The position numbers and the translations under genes were made by a program. A stretch of DNA of 64,000 nucleotides. Origin: Leucobacter chromiireducens subsp. chromiireducens. Its GTDB lineage: Bacteria; Actinomycetota; Actinomycetes; Actinomycetales; Microbacteriaceae. Under the pieces are notes generated by a model. That model saw nothing but the letters and a program-made list of their open reading frames with translations, searched no databases and had not been told where the DNA came from. Shown here in pieces: positions 53,147 to 62,158 of the stretch (positions are counted from its first letter, which is position 1; each line of letters opens with the position of its first letter). The stretch spans positions 1 to 64,000 of the forward strand of contig NZ_QYAD01000003.1 of NCBI RefSeq assembly GCF_016758255.1, written 5' to 3'.

Positions 53147-54865
53147 CTAGTGTGCGTGTCCGTGGTGGTGGTCGCCCGCGGGTTCGCCGCAGGACTGGCC
53201 CGCACCACCGGGATCCTGGCTGCGATCGGCCGCGGCCGCGCCGCCCTGTTCCCCGAGCACGTCATGGATGGCGGTGCCGCCCACAACGGTGAGATCAGCG
53301 CGCTGCGCAAGCAGCTCGGCGGGATCCATCGCGTACAGGTCGCCAGACCAGACGACGAGATCAGCGAGCATGCCAACGCGGAGCGTGCCGACCGTGTCCT
53401 CGCGGTGGAATGCTTCGGCGCCGCCCGTGGTGTACGCGCGCAGCGCACGATCCAAATCGAGGCGCTCCGTCGAGGTCCAGGCGTCCGAGCCGTCGAGGCG
53501 CGCGCGGGTCATCGCGCTGTAGAGGCCAACGAGCGGATCCATCTCGCCCACCTGCCAGTCGCTCGAGAACGTGACGCGCGCGCCAGAGTCGATCATCGAC
53601 TTGAAGCGCCATGCGCGATCCCACCGCGCCTCGCCGACGTTCTCCATCCAGGTGCCGGCAACGAGGTCGGGTGACGCGTGACGCGGCTGCATGGCGGCGA
53701 CAACGCCGAGCTCCTGGAAACGCGGGAGATCCTCGGGGGCGAGGCACTCGACGTGCACGATGCCGTGCCGGGTGTCGCGCACTCCGTTTGCACGCTGGGC
53801 CGCCTCGATCGAGTCGAGGGTGAGCTGGATGCCCCAGTCGCCCGTTGCGTGGGTGTGCACCTGGTAGCCGAGGCGGTCGAGTTCAACGAAGAGCTTGGTG
53901 AACTCGGTGGGCTCGAGGCTCGGGTGCCCGCGGTGGCCGGGGCGGTTCGCGTAGTCCTGGAGCATCGCGGCGGTGTGCGGCTCGATCACGTCATCGGCAT
54001 AGAGCTTCACGGGCCCGAGCGAGAAGCGCTCGTGCTGCGGGGTCTCGCGGATGGCCTCGGTGATGCGTGCACGGAAATCGCCGTCGGCGCCCACCGGGTG
54101 GTAGATCGCGGCGATCGTGCGCGAGGTGAGCTTGCCCTCGCGCTCAGCGCGCGCGAACAGGTCGAGCTCGGCGAGCGGCACTTGGGGCTCGACCACGGAG
54201 GTGATGCCGACCGAGGCGGCCATCTCGAGGCTGTTCGTGATCTTGCGGTAGCGACGGTCGGGCGAGTACATGGGGATGTCCCGCTGCAGTTCGGCGAGGC
54301 CAGCGATCGTCATGGCGCTCGTGTAGAAGTCGGTGACCCAGCCGGTCGGCTCGCCCGTGGTCGCGTCGATCTCGGGGTTGCCCCACGCGATCTCGCCGCC
54401 GTTCAGGATGCCGAGCTTCGCGAGCGCCGGCCGGTTGAGCCAGACGGAGTGCTGGTCGTACGTCGTGATGAAGACGGGCTTGTCCGTGACGCCCACGAGA
54501 TCGTGGGCGTTCGGGCGACGGCCCTCGACGACCGAGTAGAGCGCGTTCTCGGCGCAGATCCAGTCGAGTTCGGGGTGCGTCTCGGCGAACTCGGCAATGC
54601 GCGATCGCACGACATCGAGACTCTGCACCTGGTCGAGGCTGACAGCAAGATCGTCGAAGCCAAGCAGCAGGTGGTTGTGCGTGTCGGCCACGCCGGGCGT
54701 GAGGAGACGGCCCTCGAGCTGCACGGTCGTGCGCGCTGCGGGGGCATCAGCGGCGGATCCCACGTAGCTGATGCGGTCGCCGATCACGCCGAGCGCTTCG
54801 GCCCAGGGCTGCTGCGGGTCGAAGGTACGGATGCGCCCGCCCGTGTAGAGAGTGTCGACGGCCAT
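53147..54865 (-). CDS. YtcJ-like amidohydrolase with His-rich tail
   Basis: 572 residues; amidohydrolase_3/YtcJ branch. Zinc motif DTHNHL, later HTHATGDWGIQ, VHVECLAPED and SSDWQVGEMDP with the catalytic Asp. Cytosolic hydrolysis of an amide or formamide. The last nine residues, GDHHHGHAH, carry five His after a Gln/Gly/Ala-rich linker and may store or sense metal. AGGAG lies upstream of the ATG. Operon with an APC permease. Confidence 0.85.
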   Translation of the reverse strand: MAVDTLYTGGRIRTFDPQQPWAEALGVIGDRISYVGSAADAPAARTTVQLEGRLLTPGVADTHNHLLLGFDDLAVSLDQVQSLDVVRSRIAEFAETHPELDWICAENALYSVVEGRRPNAHDLVGVTDKPVFITTYDQHSVWLNRPALAKLGILNGGEIAWGNPEIDATTGEPTGWVTDFYTSAMTIAGLAELQRDIPMYSPDRRYRKITNSLEMAASVGITSVVEPQVPLAELDLFARAEREGKLTSRTIAAIYHPVGADGDFRARITEAIRETPQHERFSLGPVKLYADDVIEPHTAAMLQDYANRPGHRGHPSLEPTEFTKLFVELDRLGYQVHTHATGDWGIQLTLDSIEAAQRANGVRDTRHGIVHVECLAPEDLPRFQELGVVAAMQPRHASPDLVAGTWMENVGEARWDRAWRFKSMIDSGARVTFSSDWQVGEMDPLVGLYSAMTRARLDGSDAWTSTERLDLDRALRAYTTGGAEAFHREDTVGTLRVGMLADLVVWSGDLYAMDPAELLAQRADLTVVGGTAIHDVLGEQGGAAAADRSQDPGGAGQSCGEPAGDHHHGHAH

Positions 54866-54911
54866 GTCTGCTCCTGAAGTTCTGGGCGGCCGGGAACCGG
54901 CACGCCACGAA

Positions 54912-54957
54912 GTTATTTAACACCAGAGTAAATTAATTCACCCAGATGTCAAATAAC
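54912..54957. promoter_or_regulatory. candidate TetR operator between amidohydrolase and tetR
   Basis: Inverted repeat GTTATTTAACA (54912-54922) / TGTCAAATAAC (54947-54957), one mismatch in 11, around an AT-rich centre with GTAAATTAATTCAC (54928-54941). The rightward CATACT (54992-54997) is 7 bp before the tetR GTG. AT-rich against a GC-rich background. Confidence 0.6.
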
Positions 54958-55004
54958 CGCGGGGCGGCGCGCTGCGGCGCGCACGCTCTGGCATACTGAC
55001 AGGC

Positions 55005-55601
55005 GTGGCACGCCCCAGTACGCAGAAGCAGCGCCGCATCGAGGTCATCGACGCGGCGCTCACCGCTGCCGCCGAGCACGGACTCCGCAATCTCTCACTC
55101 ACTGACGTGGCGAATCAGGCCGGCGTGACCCGCGGCGCGCTGCTCTACTACTACGACGACCTCGAGGCAATCCTCGTCGAGGCGCACGCCGCCGGTATGG
55201 CCCGCGTCGGCACGGAGCGCGCCGAGCTGGTTGCGCAGCACAGCTCCCCGGCGGGGAAGCTCGCCGCGGCGATCGACGCCGGGCTGCCGAGCGGCCCCGA
55301 CGATGCGCTCATGCGGCTGCTCTACGAGTTCGACGTGCTGGCGGGCAAGTCGCCGCTACACGATGCGCTCGTGCAGCAGCTCTACGGCGAGCAGCTGCAG
55401 CTCTACACCGGGATTCTTGAGGAGGGTGCGGCGTCCGGCGATTTCGCACTGACTGGCGCGCTCGCGGACACTGCCATGAATTTCGTTGCGCTTGAGGACG
55501 CATATGGGCTGCACATCGTCGCGGGCGGCAGCATCACGGTTGCCGACGCGCAGCGCGCCATCCGCGCATTCGCTGCGCAGGCGGGCGCCCCACTCTCCTA
55601 G
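55005..55601 (+). CDS. TetR family regulator (BetI-like)
   Basis: 198 residues; HTH in LSLTDVANQAGVTRGALLYYYDDLEAIL, then a helical ligand domain. The LLYYYDD form is like BetI-type regulators of choline or amine catabolism. GTG start, possibly leaderless (CATACT 7 bp upstream). Divergent from the amidohydrolase-permease operon, which it very likely represses until the substrate appears. Convergent with ilvA. Confidence 0.9.
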   Translation: MARPSTQKQRRIEVIDAALTAAAEHGLRNLSLTDVANQAGVTRGALLYYYDDLEAILVEAHAAGMARVGTERAELVAQHSSPAGKLAAAIDAGLPSGPDDALMRLLYEFDVLAGKSPLHDALVQQLYGEQLQLYTGILEEGAASGDFALTGALADTAMNFVALEDAYGLHIVAGGSITVADAQRAIRAFAAQAGAPLS

Positions 55602-55625
55602 TTCGCCCGCCGGCTCAGCCTGCGG

Positions 55626-56870
55626 CTAGTAGCGCTCGCCCACGCGCACCTGGTAGCCCGCGTCGCGCAGCGCCTGCGCGACCTGCTCGCCGTGCTCGGC
55701 GCCGCGCGTCTCGATGTGCAGCTCGAGCTCCACCTCACTGACAGGCAGCTCGGTCGCGTGGCGCGTGTGGATCACCTCGATGACGTTTGCGTTCTGCTCA
55801 GCGACAATCGTTGCCGTGCGCACGAGCTGGCCGGGCACGTCGGGCAGCAGGATGCGCAGCTTCGTGTAGCGCGCCGCAGCGGCAAGGCCGTGACCGATGA
55901 CGCGCTGCAGCAGCAGCGGATCGATGTTGCCCCCCGACAAGATGGTTGCCGTGGGGCCGGAGAGCTGCAGCTTGCCCGTGAGCATTGCCGCGACACCGGC
56001 GGCCCCCGCGGGCTCGACGACGAGCTTGGCGCGCTCGAGCAGCATGACGATCGCGCGGGCGATGTCGTCATCGCTGACCGTCACAACCTCGTCCACGTAG
56101 TCGCGCACGAGGTCGAAGTTGCGCACGCCCGGACGAGCCACCGCGATGCCGTCGGCGATCGTCGACTTGGTCTTGATCGTGACGGGCTCCCCCGCTGCGA
56201 GCGACACCGGGTACGGTGCGGCGTTCTCGGCCTGCACGCCGATGATGCGGATATCGCGGCCTTCTTCGGCCGCCCACTGCTTCGCCGCAGCCGCGACACC
56301 GGCGATGAGGCCGCCGCCGCCGATCGGGACCACGATGTTCTCGATTTCGGGCGCAACGTCGAGCATCTCGAGCGCGATGGTGCCCTGTCCCTCGATCACG
56401 GCGGCGTCGTCGAACGGCGGGATGAAGGTCGCACCGCTCTCGCGCACGAAGTCCTGCGCGGCCTGGTTCGTCTCATCAAACGTCGCACCAACGAGCTGCA
56501 CGTTCGCCCCGTAGTTGCGCGTGGCCTGCAGCTTAGGCAGTGCGACGCCGAGGGGCATGAAGATCGTTGCAGTGATCCCGAGCTCACGTGCCGCGAACGC
56601 AACGCCCTGCGCGTGGTTTCCCGCGGATGCCGCGACCACGCCGCGGGCGCGTTCGTCCGCCGTGAGCTGCGTCAGGCGGTTGTACGCGCCGCGAAGCTTG
56701 TATGCGCCCGTGCGCTGCAGGTTCTCACACTTCAGGTAGACGCGCGGCACACCCAGAATCTCGGCAAGGAAACGCGACGACTCGAGCGGCGTGCGCCGCG
56801 TCACCCGGTGCACCACGTCGAGCGCTGCACTGAAATCGTCCAGGGTGGGTGCCGTGGTGGTCTGCGTCAT
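55626..56870 (-). CDS. ilvA: threonine ammonia-lyase
   Basis: PLP enzyme turning threonine into 2-oxobutyrate and ammonia. 414 residues: PLP Lys58 in GAYKLRGAYNRL, SAGNHAQGVAFAA, phosphate loop GGGGLIAG, and a C-terminal ACT-like domain (LRILLPDVPGQLVRTATIVAEQNANVIEV). One regulatory domain of this short type is found in TdcB/actinobacterial IlvA forms. Its ATG overlaps the stop of the AI-2E gene (ATGA). Products and by-products are cleaned up by RidA proteins such as that at 27.3 kb. Confidence 0.93.
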   Translation of the reverse strand: MTQTTTAPTLDDFSAALDVVHRVTRRTPLESSRFLAEILGVPRVYLKCENLQRTGAYKLRGAYNRLTQLTADERARGVVAASAGNHAQGVAFAARELGITATIFMPLGVALPKLQATRNYGANVQLVGATFDETNQAAQDFVRESGATFIPPFDDAAVIEGQGTIALEMLDVAPEIENIVVPIGGGGLIAGVAAAAKQWAAEEGRDIRIIGVQAENAAPYPVSLAAGEPVTIKTKSTIADGIAVARPGVRNFDLVRDYVDEVVTVSDDDIARAIVMLLERAKLVVEPAGAAGVAAMLTGKLQLSGPTATILSGGNIDPLLLQRVIGHGLAAAARYTKLRILLPDVPGQLVRTATIVAEQNANVIEVIHTRHATELPVSEVELELHIETRGAEHGEQVAQALRDAGYQVRVGERY

Positions 56871-58066
56871 GAGAGGCCTTCCTTGCGATTCAGTTTGGCG
56901 ACGCTTCGCGCGCGATGCTTCGCCTGCTGGTGTGTTCGTTCACGTTTGTGGTATTCGGCCACCGGGTCGGTGCCGCGCGTCCACTCCCGCTTCACGAGTG
57001 TGTTGACGATGGAGTTCGCGGCGGCTGCGAGCGGCACAGCGAAGAGGGCGCCCGGAATACCGGCGATGAGCGCACCGGTCGAGACCGCAAGCACCACGCC
57101 GAGGGGATGGACCTTCACCGCGTTGCCCATGACGAGCGGCTGCAGCACGTGGCCCTCAATCTGGTTGACGAGGATCACCACGCCGAGCATCAGGAGCGCA
57201 TTCACGGGGCCGTTGTAGACGAGCGCGATGAACGCCGCGAGCAGGCCGGTGGTGATCGCACCGAGGAACGGGATGAACGAGCCAAGGAACACGAGCACCG
57301 CGATCGGGATCGGCAGCGGCACGCCAAGCAGCGCGGCGCCCACGCCGATGCCCACCGCGTCGACGAACGCGACGAAGATTTGCACACGCACATACTGTCC
57401 GACCGACACCCAGCCGGTGCGGCCGGCCGCGTCGACGGGAGCGTGCGCGCGGGCGGGCAGGAAGCCGAGCACCCAGAACCAAATTCGCTTGCCGTCGATG
57501 AGCAGGAAGATGAGCGAGAAGACGGTGAGCAGCGCGCCGGTGACGAACTGCCCCGCCGAGGTCGCCACACCGAGTGCACCATTCAGGATCTCAGTCTGGT
57601 GCTCTTGCACGGTCTTGAAGATCTGCTCGGTGAAGCCCTGCAGCTGGTCCGCGGTGATGCCGAGCTTGTTGTCCTCGATCCAGTGCAGCACGTCCCACCA
57701 CACCTCTTCAGAGCGGGAGGCGAGGTCGCCGAGGCCGTTCCGCAGCTGCGTGACGATGAGATTGATCAGGATCCACACCGAGGCAACGAACAGCGTGAGC
57801 GCGGCGACGACCCCCATCCAGTGCGGTGCACCGCGGCGCACAAACCACTGGACGACGGGAGCAAGCAGCGCGGTGAGCAGGATCGCGACGAGGAGCGGGA
57901 TCACGATGATCCGCACCTGCACGATCAGCCACAGGAACCCGGCGAGCGCGAGGGCGACGATGATGAGGCGCCACGACCACGCGGCCGCCACCCGGATGCC
58001 GAGCGGCAGCTCGGTGGCGGCGTTGCCGTCCTCGGCCGCACCCACGTCGTCTTTACGCTCTTCCAC
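56867..58066 (-). CDS. AI-2E family transporter
   Basis: 399-residue membrane protein with about eight helices, PF01594 type: GFLWLIVQVRIIVIPLLVAILLTALLAPVV and later GVPLPIPIAVLVFLGSFIPFLGA, with the conserved cytosolic middle. The family includes the E. coli AI-2 exporter TqsA and Na+/H+ antiporter-like members, so AI-2 export is only one option. luxS is 26 kb away. First gene of an operon with ilvA, to which it is coupled by a 4-bp overlap. Charged tail RKEGLS. Confidence 0.88.
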   Translation of the reverse strand: MEERKDDVGAAEDGNAATELPLGIRVAAAWSWRLIIVALALAGFLWLIVQVRIIVIPLLVAILLTALLAPVVQWFVRRGAPHWMGVVAALTLFVASVWILINLIVTQLRNGLGDLASRSEEVWWDVLHWIEDNKLGITADQLQGFTEQIFKTVQEHQTEILNGALGVATSAGQFVTGALLTVFSLIFLLIDGKRIWFWVLGFLPARAHAPVDAAGRTGWVSVGQYVRVQIFVAFVDAVGIGVGAALLGVPLPIPIAVLVFLGSFIPFLGAITTGLLAAFIALVYNGPVNALLMLGVVILVNQIEGHVLQPLVMGNAVKVHPLGVVLAVSTGALIAGIPGALFAVPLAAAANSIVNTLVKREWTRGTDPVAEYHKRERTHQQAKHRARSVAKLNRKEGLS

Positions 58067-58124
58067 GGCACAATCCTAGCGATCGGTGTATGCGTACCCG
58101 GTGCATGCGCGCGGCCGGTTCGCC

Positions 58125-59528
58125 CTACAGCAGCTTCTGGAGGGGCCCGCGCGCGAGCGCCTCCTTGGTGCGCGTGAACGGCGGCATGATCGTGGCGGCA
58201 AGCGTCTCGGGGCGCAGCGGCTTTGACAGCACCGCTTTCTCGTGGCTGAACACGAGGAAGGAACGCTCGCCGTGATACGCGCCCATACCGCTCTCGCCAA
58301 CCCCGCCGAACGGCAGCTCGGGGGTGACGAGGTGGAGCGCGGGCGTGCCGAAGTTCAAGGCACCAGAGCTCGTCTCGTTCTCCCACCGCGAGCGGACCAC
58401 GCGGTCGTCGCTGAACACGTACGCGGCGAGGGGCTTGTCTCGCGCTGTCACGAACTCGAGGGCGTCATCGAGTCCAGCCACCTCAACGAGCGGCAGGATC
58501 GGCCCGAATATCTCATCCTGCATGACCTGGGCCTCACGCGATACGCCGCCGAGCACCGTCGGCGCGATCCACCGCGTTTCCGCATCGTGCTCGCCGCCGG
58601 TGAGGATCTCGCCGTCCTCGAGGTAGCCGATGAGTCGCGCAAACTGCGCGTCGGTGATGATCCTGCCGTAGTCGGGGTTCCCCGCCGTGGCGGTGCCGTA
58701 CAGATCGTGGATTGCGGCGACGAGTGCGGGGCCCAGCTTGCGCAGCACCTCCGCGGTGCCGAGCACGTAGTCGGGCGCAATGCAGGTTTGCCCGGCGTTC
58801 ATGAACTTGCCCCACACGATGCGGCGCGCGGCGTCTGCGAGTGGCACCGTGTCGTCGACGAAGACGGGTGACTTCCCGCCGAGTTCCAGCGTAATCGGGG
58901 TGAGATGTTCGGCAGCCGCGCGCGCGACGATGCGACCGACACGACCATTCCCCGTGTAGAAGATGTGGTCGAAGCGTTCCGCGAGCAGTGCGGTGGTCTC
59001 GGGCACCCCGCCAGTGACGACTGCGACGGCACGGCGGTCAAGAACGTCGGGCAGCAAGCGCGCAATGAGCTCGGAGGTGGCCGGCGCGAGTTCGCTCGGC
59101 TTCACGATCGCCGCGTTGCCCGCAGCGATCGCACCAATGAGCGGGGAGAGCGCGAGCATCAGTGGGTAGTTCCATGGCGCGATGATGAGCACCACGCCGA
59201 GCGGCTCCGCGACCACCCGAGCTGCCGCAGGCTGCACCGCAAGCGGCACCGGCACCCGACGAGGGCGCATCCACCCCTTCAGTTCGTCGAGCGTGTGCTC
59301 GATCTCGGTGAGGAGGAAGCCGATCTCGGTCAGCTGCGCCTCTGCGGGCGACTTGCCGAGGTCGGCGTGCAGCGCGCGCTCAAAATCCGGCCCACGCTCG
59401 ATGAGCAACGCGCGCAGCCGCTGAAGCTGATCGCGTCGCCACGCCTCTGGCCGGGTGTGCCCGGTGCCGAAGCTGTGACGCAGACCGGAGACGATTCCGG
59501 GGATCCGTTCGACTGAGGTGTAGACCAT
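58125..59528 (-). CDS. aldehyde dehydrogenase
   Basis: 467 residues, NAD(P)-dependent, class 3/YwdH-like short form. Asn120 (APWNYP), Lys143, Glu215 in LELGGKSP and nucleophile Cys249 in NAGQTCIAPDY are all present. It has the hydrophobic C-terminal segment of fatty aldehyde-type enzymes. Oxidises an aldehyde to the acid in the cytosol or at the membrane. A separate transcription unit; could supply the 4-guanidinobutyraldehyde step, but it is 50 kb from the ureohydrolase and unlinked. Confidence 0.92.
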   Translation of the reverse strand: MVYTSVERIPGIVSGLRHSFGTGHTRPEAWRRDQLQRLRALLIERGPDFERALHADLGKSPAEAQLTEIGFLLTEIEHTLDELKGWMRPRRVPVPLAVQPAAARVVAEPLGVVLIIAPWNYPLMLALSPLIGAIAAGNAAIVKPSELAPATSELIARLLPDVLDRRAVAVVTGGVPETTALLAERFDHIFYTGNGRVGRIVARAAAEHLTPITLELGGKSPVFVDDTVPLADAARRIVWGKFMNAGQTCIAPDYVLGTAEVLRKLGPALVAAIHDLYGTATAGNPDYGRIITDAQFARLIGYLEDGEILTGGEHDAETRWIAPTVLGGVSREAQVMQDEIFGPILPLVEVAGLDDALEFVTARDKPLAAYVFSDDRVVRSRWENETSSGALNFGTPALHLVTPELPFGGVGESGMGAYHGERSFLVFSHEKAVLSKPLRPETLAATIMPPFTRTKEALARGPLQKLL

Positions 59529-59537
59529 GGCCCCACA

Positions 59538-59966
59538 CTACTCCGCGACTCTGCGCCCCGCCCCAGCCCCAGCACCAGCGGCCGAGGGCCCCGCGTAAAG
59601 AACCGGGTCCAGCCCGGCATAGTCTTCGATGGCATCGCACCAGCGCACGTCACCTGGCGCTCGGCCCAAGCTCCGCGTCCAGTCATACAGAATCTGCTGC
59701 CCCTGCCCGGGAGGCGAGTCAAAGTCGTGGATGATCACCTCACTCGCGTACTCCTCTGGTGCGCACGCCTCGTCATCGAAAATGGCGACGAGGTCCGGCC
59801 AACGGTAGATGCGTCCGTACACCCGTTTGCTCTTGTGCCAGGTGTACAGCACGATCGCGGTATCGTCGCCGCTCGTTGCAGCGCAGACCACCTCGTAGTT
59901 ACCGAACTCGATGCCGGATCGCACGATTTCGTCAAGAAACCGGTGGAGCCTGTCGAGGTTGCTCAT
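59538..59966 (-). CDS. hypothetical protein
   Basis: 142 residues, unrecognised. Begins with MSNLDRLHRFLDEIV and has an alpha/beta core (IVLYTWHKSKRVYGRIYRWPDLVAIFDDE), then a low-complexity AGPSAAGAGAGAG tail. Soluble, acidic. 9 bp before the aldehyde dehydrogenase start on the same strand, so probably co-transcribed. Function unknown. Confidence 0.65.
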   Translation of the reverse strand: MSNLDRLHRFLDEIVRSGIEFGNYEVVCAATSGDDTAIVLYTWHKSKRVYGRIYRWPDLVAIFDDEACAPEEYASEVIIHDFDSPPGQGQQILYDWTRSLGRAPGDVRWCDAIEDYAGLDPVLYAGPSAAGAGAGAGRRVAE

Positions 59967-60001
59967 GCGCCCACACTAGTTTGCGCGACTGCGCCCCGGG
60001 T

Positions 60002-60295
60002 TTACCAGAAGTGCAGGCCCGGGATGATCAGGAAGACGCCGACGAGCACCGCGAGACCCGAGAGGCCGAAGCACACGTTCGCCGCGATCGTCGCCCACCG
60101 CGGGCGGCCCAGATCGATGTCGTCGTCCTCGTCGTCGCGCGACGGACCGTTCGGCTCGAAGCTGCCGTCGGGGCGCGGCGCGGGCGGCGCGGGCGTTGCG
60201 AGGAAGCGGATACCGAGCGAGTAGAGCGCCACGACGAACACCGCGGACACCAGTGCGGCGCCGAAAACAACGAGGAATGCCATCCAGTCGATCAT
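60002..60295 (-). CDS. small two-helix membrane protein coupled to PiT
   Basis: 97 residues: helix 1 (about 5-32), acidic loop with DDEDDDIDLGRPRW, helix 2 (about 68-94). Its ATG overlaps the transporter stop (TAATG), so the two are coupled. Proteins of this size are found beside PiT transporters in actinobacteria; role unknown, perhaps assembly or regulation. Confidence 0.75.
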   Translation of the reverse strand: MIDWMAFLVVFGAALVSAVFVVALYSLGIRFLATPAPPAPRPDGSFEPNGPSRDDEDDDIDLGRPRWATIAANVCFGLSGLAVLVGVFLIIPGLHFW

Positions 60296-61653
60296 TATCG
60301 CTTCTCCCCGGTGTTCACATCGCTGCTCGCGTCGCGGTCGCTGGCTGCCTTCTCCGCCGCCTCAGCAGCGTCTGCCTTCTCCGCATCACGGAGCGCCTTC
60401 TCGGCTTCCTTTGCGGCGACGTCGTCGCGCACGGCCGACTGAGCGACGGGCGTGAGCTGAGTCATCGAGCCGGTCTTCGTCTTCACGGGCTTGACCTTGC
60501 TCTTCCGGATGCGCACCGCGTAGCCGGACTCGGCAACATCGGGGACCGGGATCGCGTTCGAGTGGTCCACCTTGTTGCGGCTGGAGCGCCAGAAGATGAA
60601 GAGGATGAAGCCGAGGCCGAGCACGGCATCGATGATGATGCCGACCATGCCGAGGTGCGCGATGAGCGCGGCGATCGCACCAACGGCGCCTGCGGCGGGA
60701 AGCGTGAAGAGCCAGCCGGAGGCGATGCGGCCGACGGTGCGCCAGCGCACACTCGACCCGCGGCGACCGAGGCCCGAGCCGATCACGGAGCCGGAGGCCA
60801 CCTGCGTGGTCGAGAGCGCGAAGCCGAGGTGCGTCGAGGCGAGAATCGTTGCGGCGGTGCTTGTCTCGGCCGCGAAGCCCTGCGCCGGCTTCACCTGCGT
60901 GAGCCCCGCACCGAGCGTGCGGATGATGCGCCAGCCGCCGGAGTACGTACCGATTGCAATCGCGAGGGCACACGAGATGATCACCCAGAGGTGGGGGCCC
61001 GTATCCGGATCCTGCATGTTCGCGGCGACAAGCGTCAGCGTGATGACACCCATCGTCTTCTGCGCATCGTTCGTGCCGTGCGCGAGGGCGATGAGCGAGG
61101 AGGAGGCAATCTGCGCGTAGCGGAAGCGGCCCCGGCCGTCCTTCTTGCCGTCATGGCGGCGCGTGATGGCGTACGCCACCTTCGTCGCGGTGAACGCCAC
61201 GATGCCGGCGGTGAGCGGCGCGGCGAGCGCCGGGATGATCACCTTCGAGAGCAGCACGCCACCGTTGATCGCGGAGAAGCCGGCGCCCACAATTGCGGCA
61301 CCGATCAGGCCGCCGAAGAGCGCGTGCGAGGAACTGGACGGGAGCCCGTAGAGCCACGTCAGCAGGTTCCACACGATCGCGCCGATGAGGCCCGCGAAAA
61401 TCATGGCGGGCGAGATGAGCACACCGCCGTCGCCCTCGTTGATGAGGCCGCCGGAGATCGTCTTCGCCACCTCAGTGGAGAGGAACGCGCCAACCAGGTT
61501 CAGCACCGCAGCAAGGAGCACGGCGGTCTTCGGCTTCAGCGCTCCCGTGGCAATCGGCGTCGCCATCGCGTTCGCCGTGTCATGGAAGCCATTGGTGAAG
61601 TCGAAGAAGAGGGCCAGTACGATGACCAGCAGCACGACGAGAGTGAGTTCCAC
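60295..61653 (-). CDS. low-affinity inorganic phosphate transporter, PiT family
   Basis: 452 residues, about 10-12 membrane helices with the duplicated PiT signature: FTNGFHDTANAMATPIATGAL and later HGTNDAQKTMGVI. Imports phosphate as a metal-phosphate complex using the proton gradient. Long charged cytosolic C-tail (Lys/Ala/Glu-rich). GTG at 61653 is preferred to an ATG at 61701, which would add a hydrophilic head (GAAAG-like site at about 61660). Followed by a small coupled membrane gene. Confidence 0.92.
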   Translation of the reverse strand: MELTLVVLLVIVLALFFDFTNGFHDTANAMATPIATGALKPKTAVLLAAVLNLVGAFLSTEVAKTISGGLINEGDGGVLISPAMIFAGLIGAIVWNLLTWLYGLPSSSSHALFGGLIGAAIVGAGFSAINGGVLLSKVIIPALAAPLTAGIVAFTATKVAYAITRRHDGKKDGRGRFRYAQIASSSLIALAHGTNDAQKTMGVITLTLVAANMQDPDTGPHLWVIISCALAIAIGTYSGGWRIIRTLGAGLTQVKPAQGFAAETSTAATILASTHLGFALSTTQVASGSVIGSGLGRRGSSVRWRTVGRIASGWLFTLPAAGAVGAIAALIAHLGMVGIIIDAVLGLGFILFIFWRSSRNKVDHSNAIPVPDVAESGYAVRIRKSKVKPVKTKTGSMTQLTPVAQSAVRDDVAAKEAEKALRDAEKADAAEAAEKAASDRDASSDVNTGEKR

Positions 61654-61882
61654 CGGCGTCTTTCGTTCGGGAGCAGGGGCCGTGGACCACCCGCGTGTCA
61701 CTAGAACTTCACCGAACGTTCAGCAGAGATGCCTTGACACGCGAGCGCCACGTTCATGCTTCCACCTTGAACGGGGCAGGTCAAGCTGGGAAAGGGTCGT
61801 TTACCTGTCGTTCACCCGGGCCCAGCGAGCACTCGATCTCCGGCGCTAAACTGGCGTCCCGCAGATCCATAGGAGGTTCCCC

Positions 61883-62158
61883 GTGAGCACGGCACAGCTG
61901 AGCGATTTCGTCCCCGAGTCTGGCGCGATCACCATGTTCTCGACGGAGTGGTGCGGCTACTGCAAGCGCCTCAAGTTGATGCTCGACAAGACCGGCATCG
62001 CGTACACCGAGGTGGACATCGAGAGCACGCCGGGCACCCCGGAACTCGTCATGGCCGCGAACGGCGGCAACCAGACCGTCCCTACCGTCGTGTACCCCGA
62101 CGGCACGACGGCGACCAACCCCTCGCTCAACGATGTGAAGGCGCAGCTCGGCCTCTAG
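61883..62158 (+). CDS. mycoredoxin (glutaredoxin-like)
   Basis: 91-residue thioredoxin-fold oxidoreductase with active site WCGYC (Cys24, Cys27) and the VPTVVYPDG cis-Pro loop. Reduces mycothiol mixed disulfides in the mycothiol system, consistent with mca in this window. GTG with GGAGG about 8 nt upstream. Its stop codon overlaps that of the convergent phosphofructokinase within CTAG. Confidence 0.92.
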   Translation: MSTAQLSDFVPESGAITMFSTEWCGYCKRLKLMLDKTGIAYTEVDIESTPGTPELVMAANGGNQTVPTVVYPDGTTATNPSLNDVKAQLGL

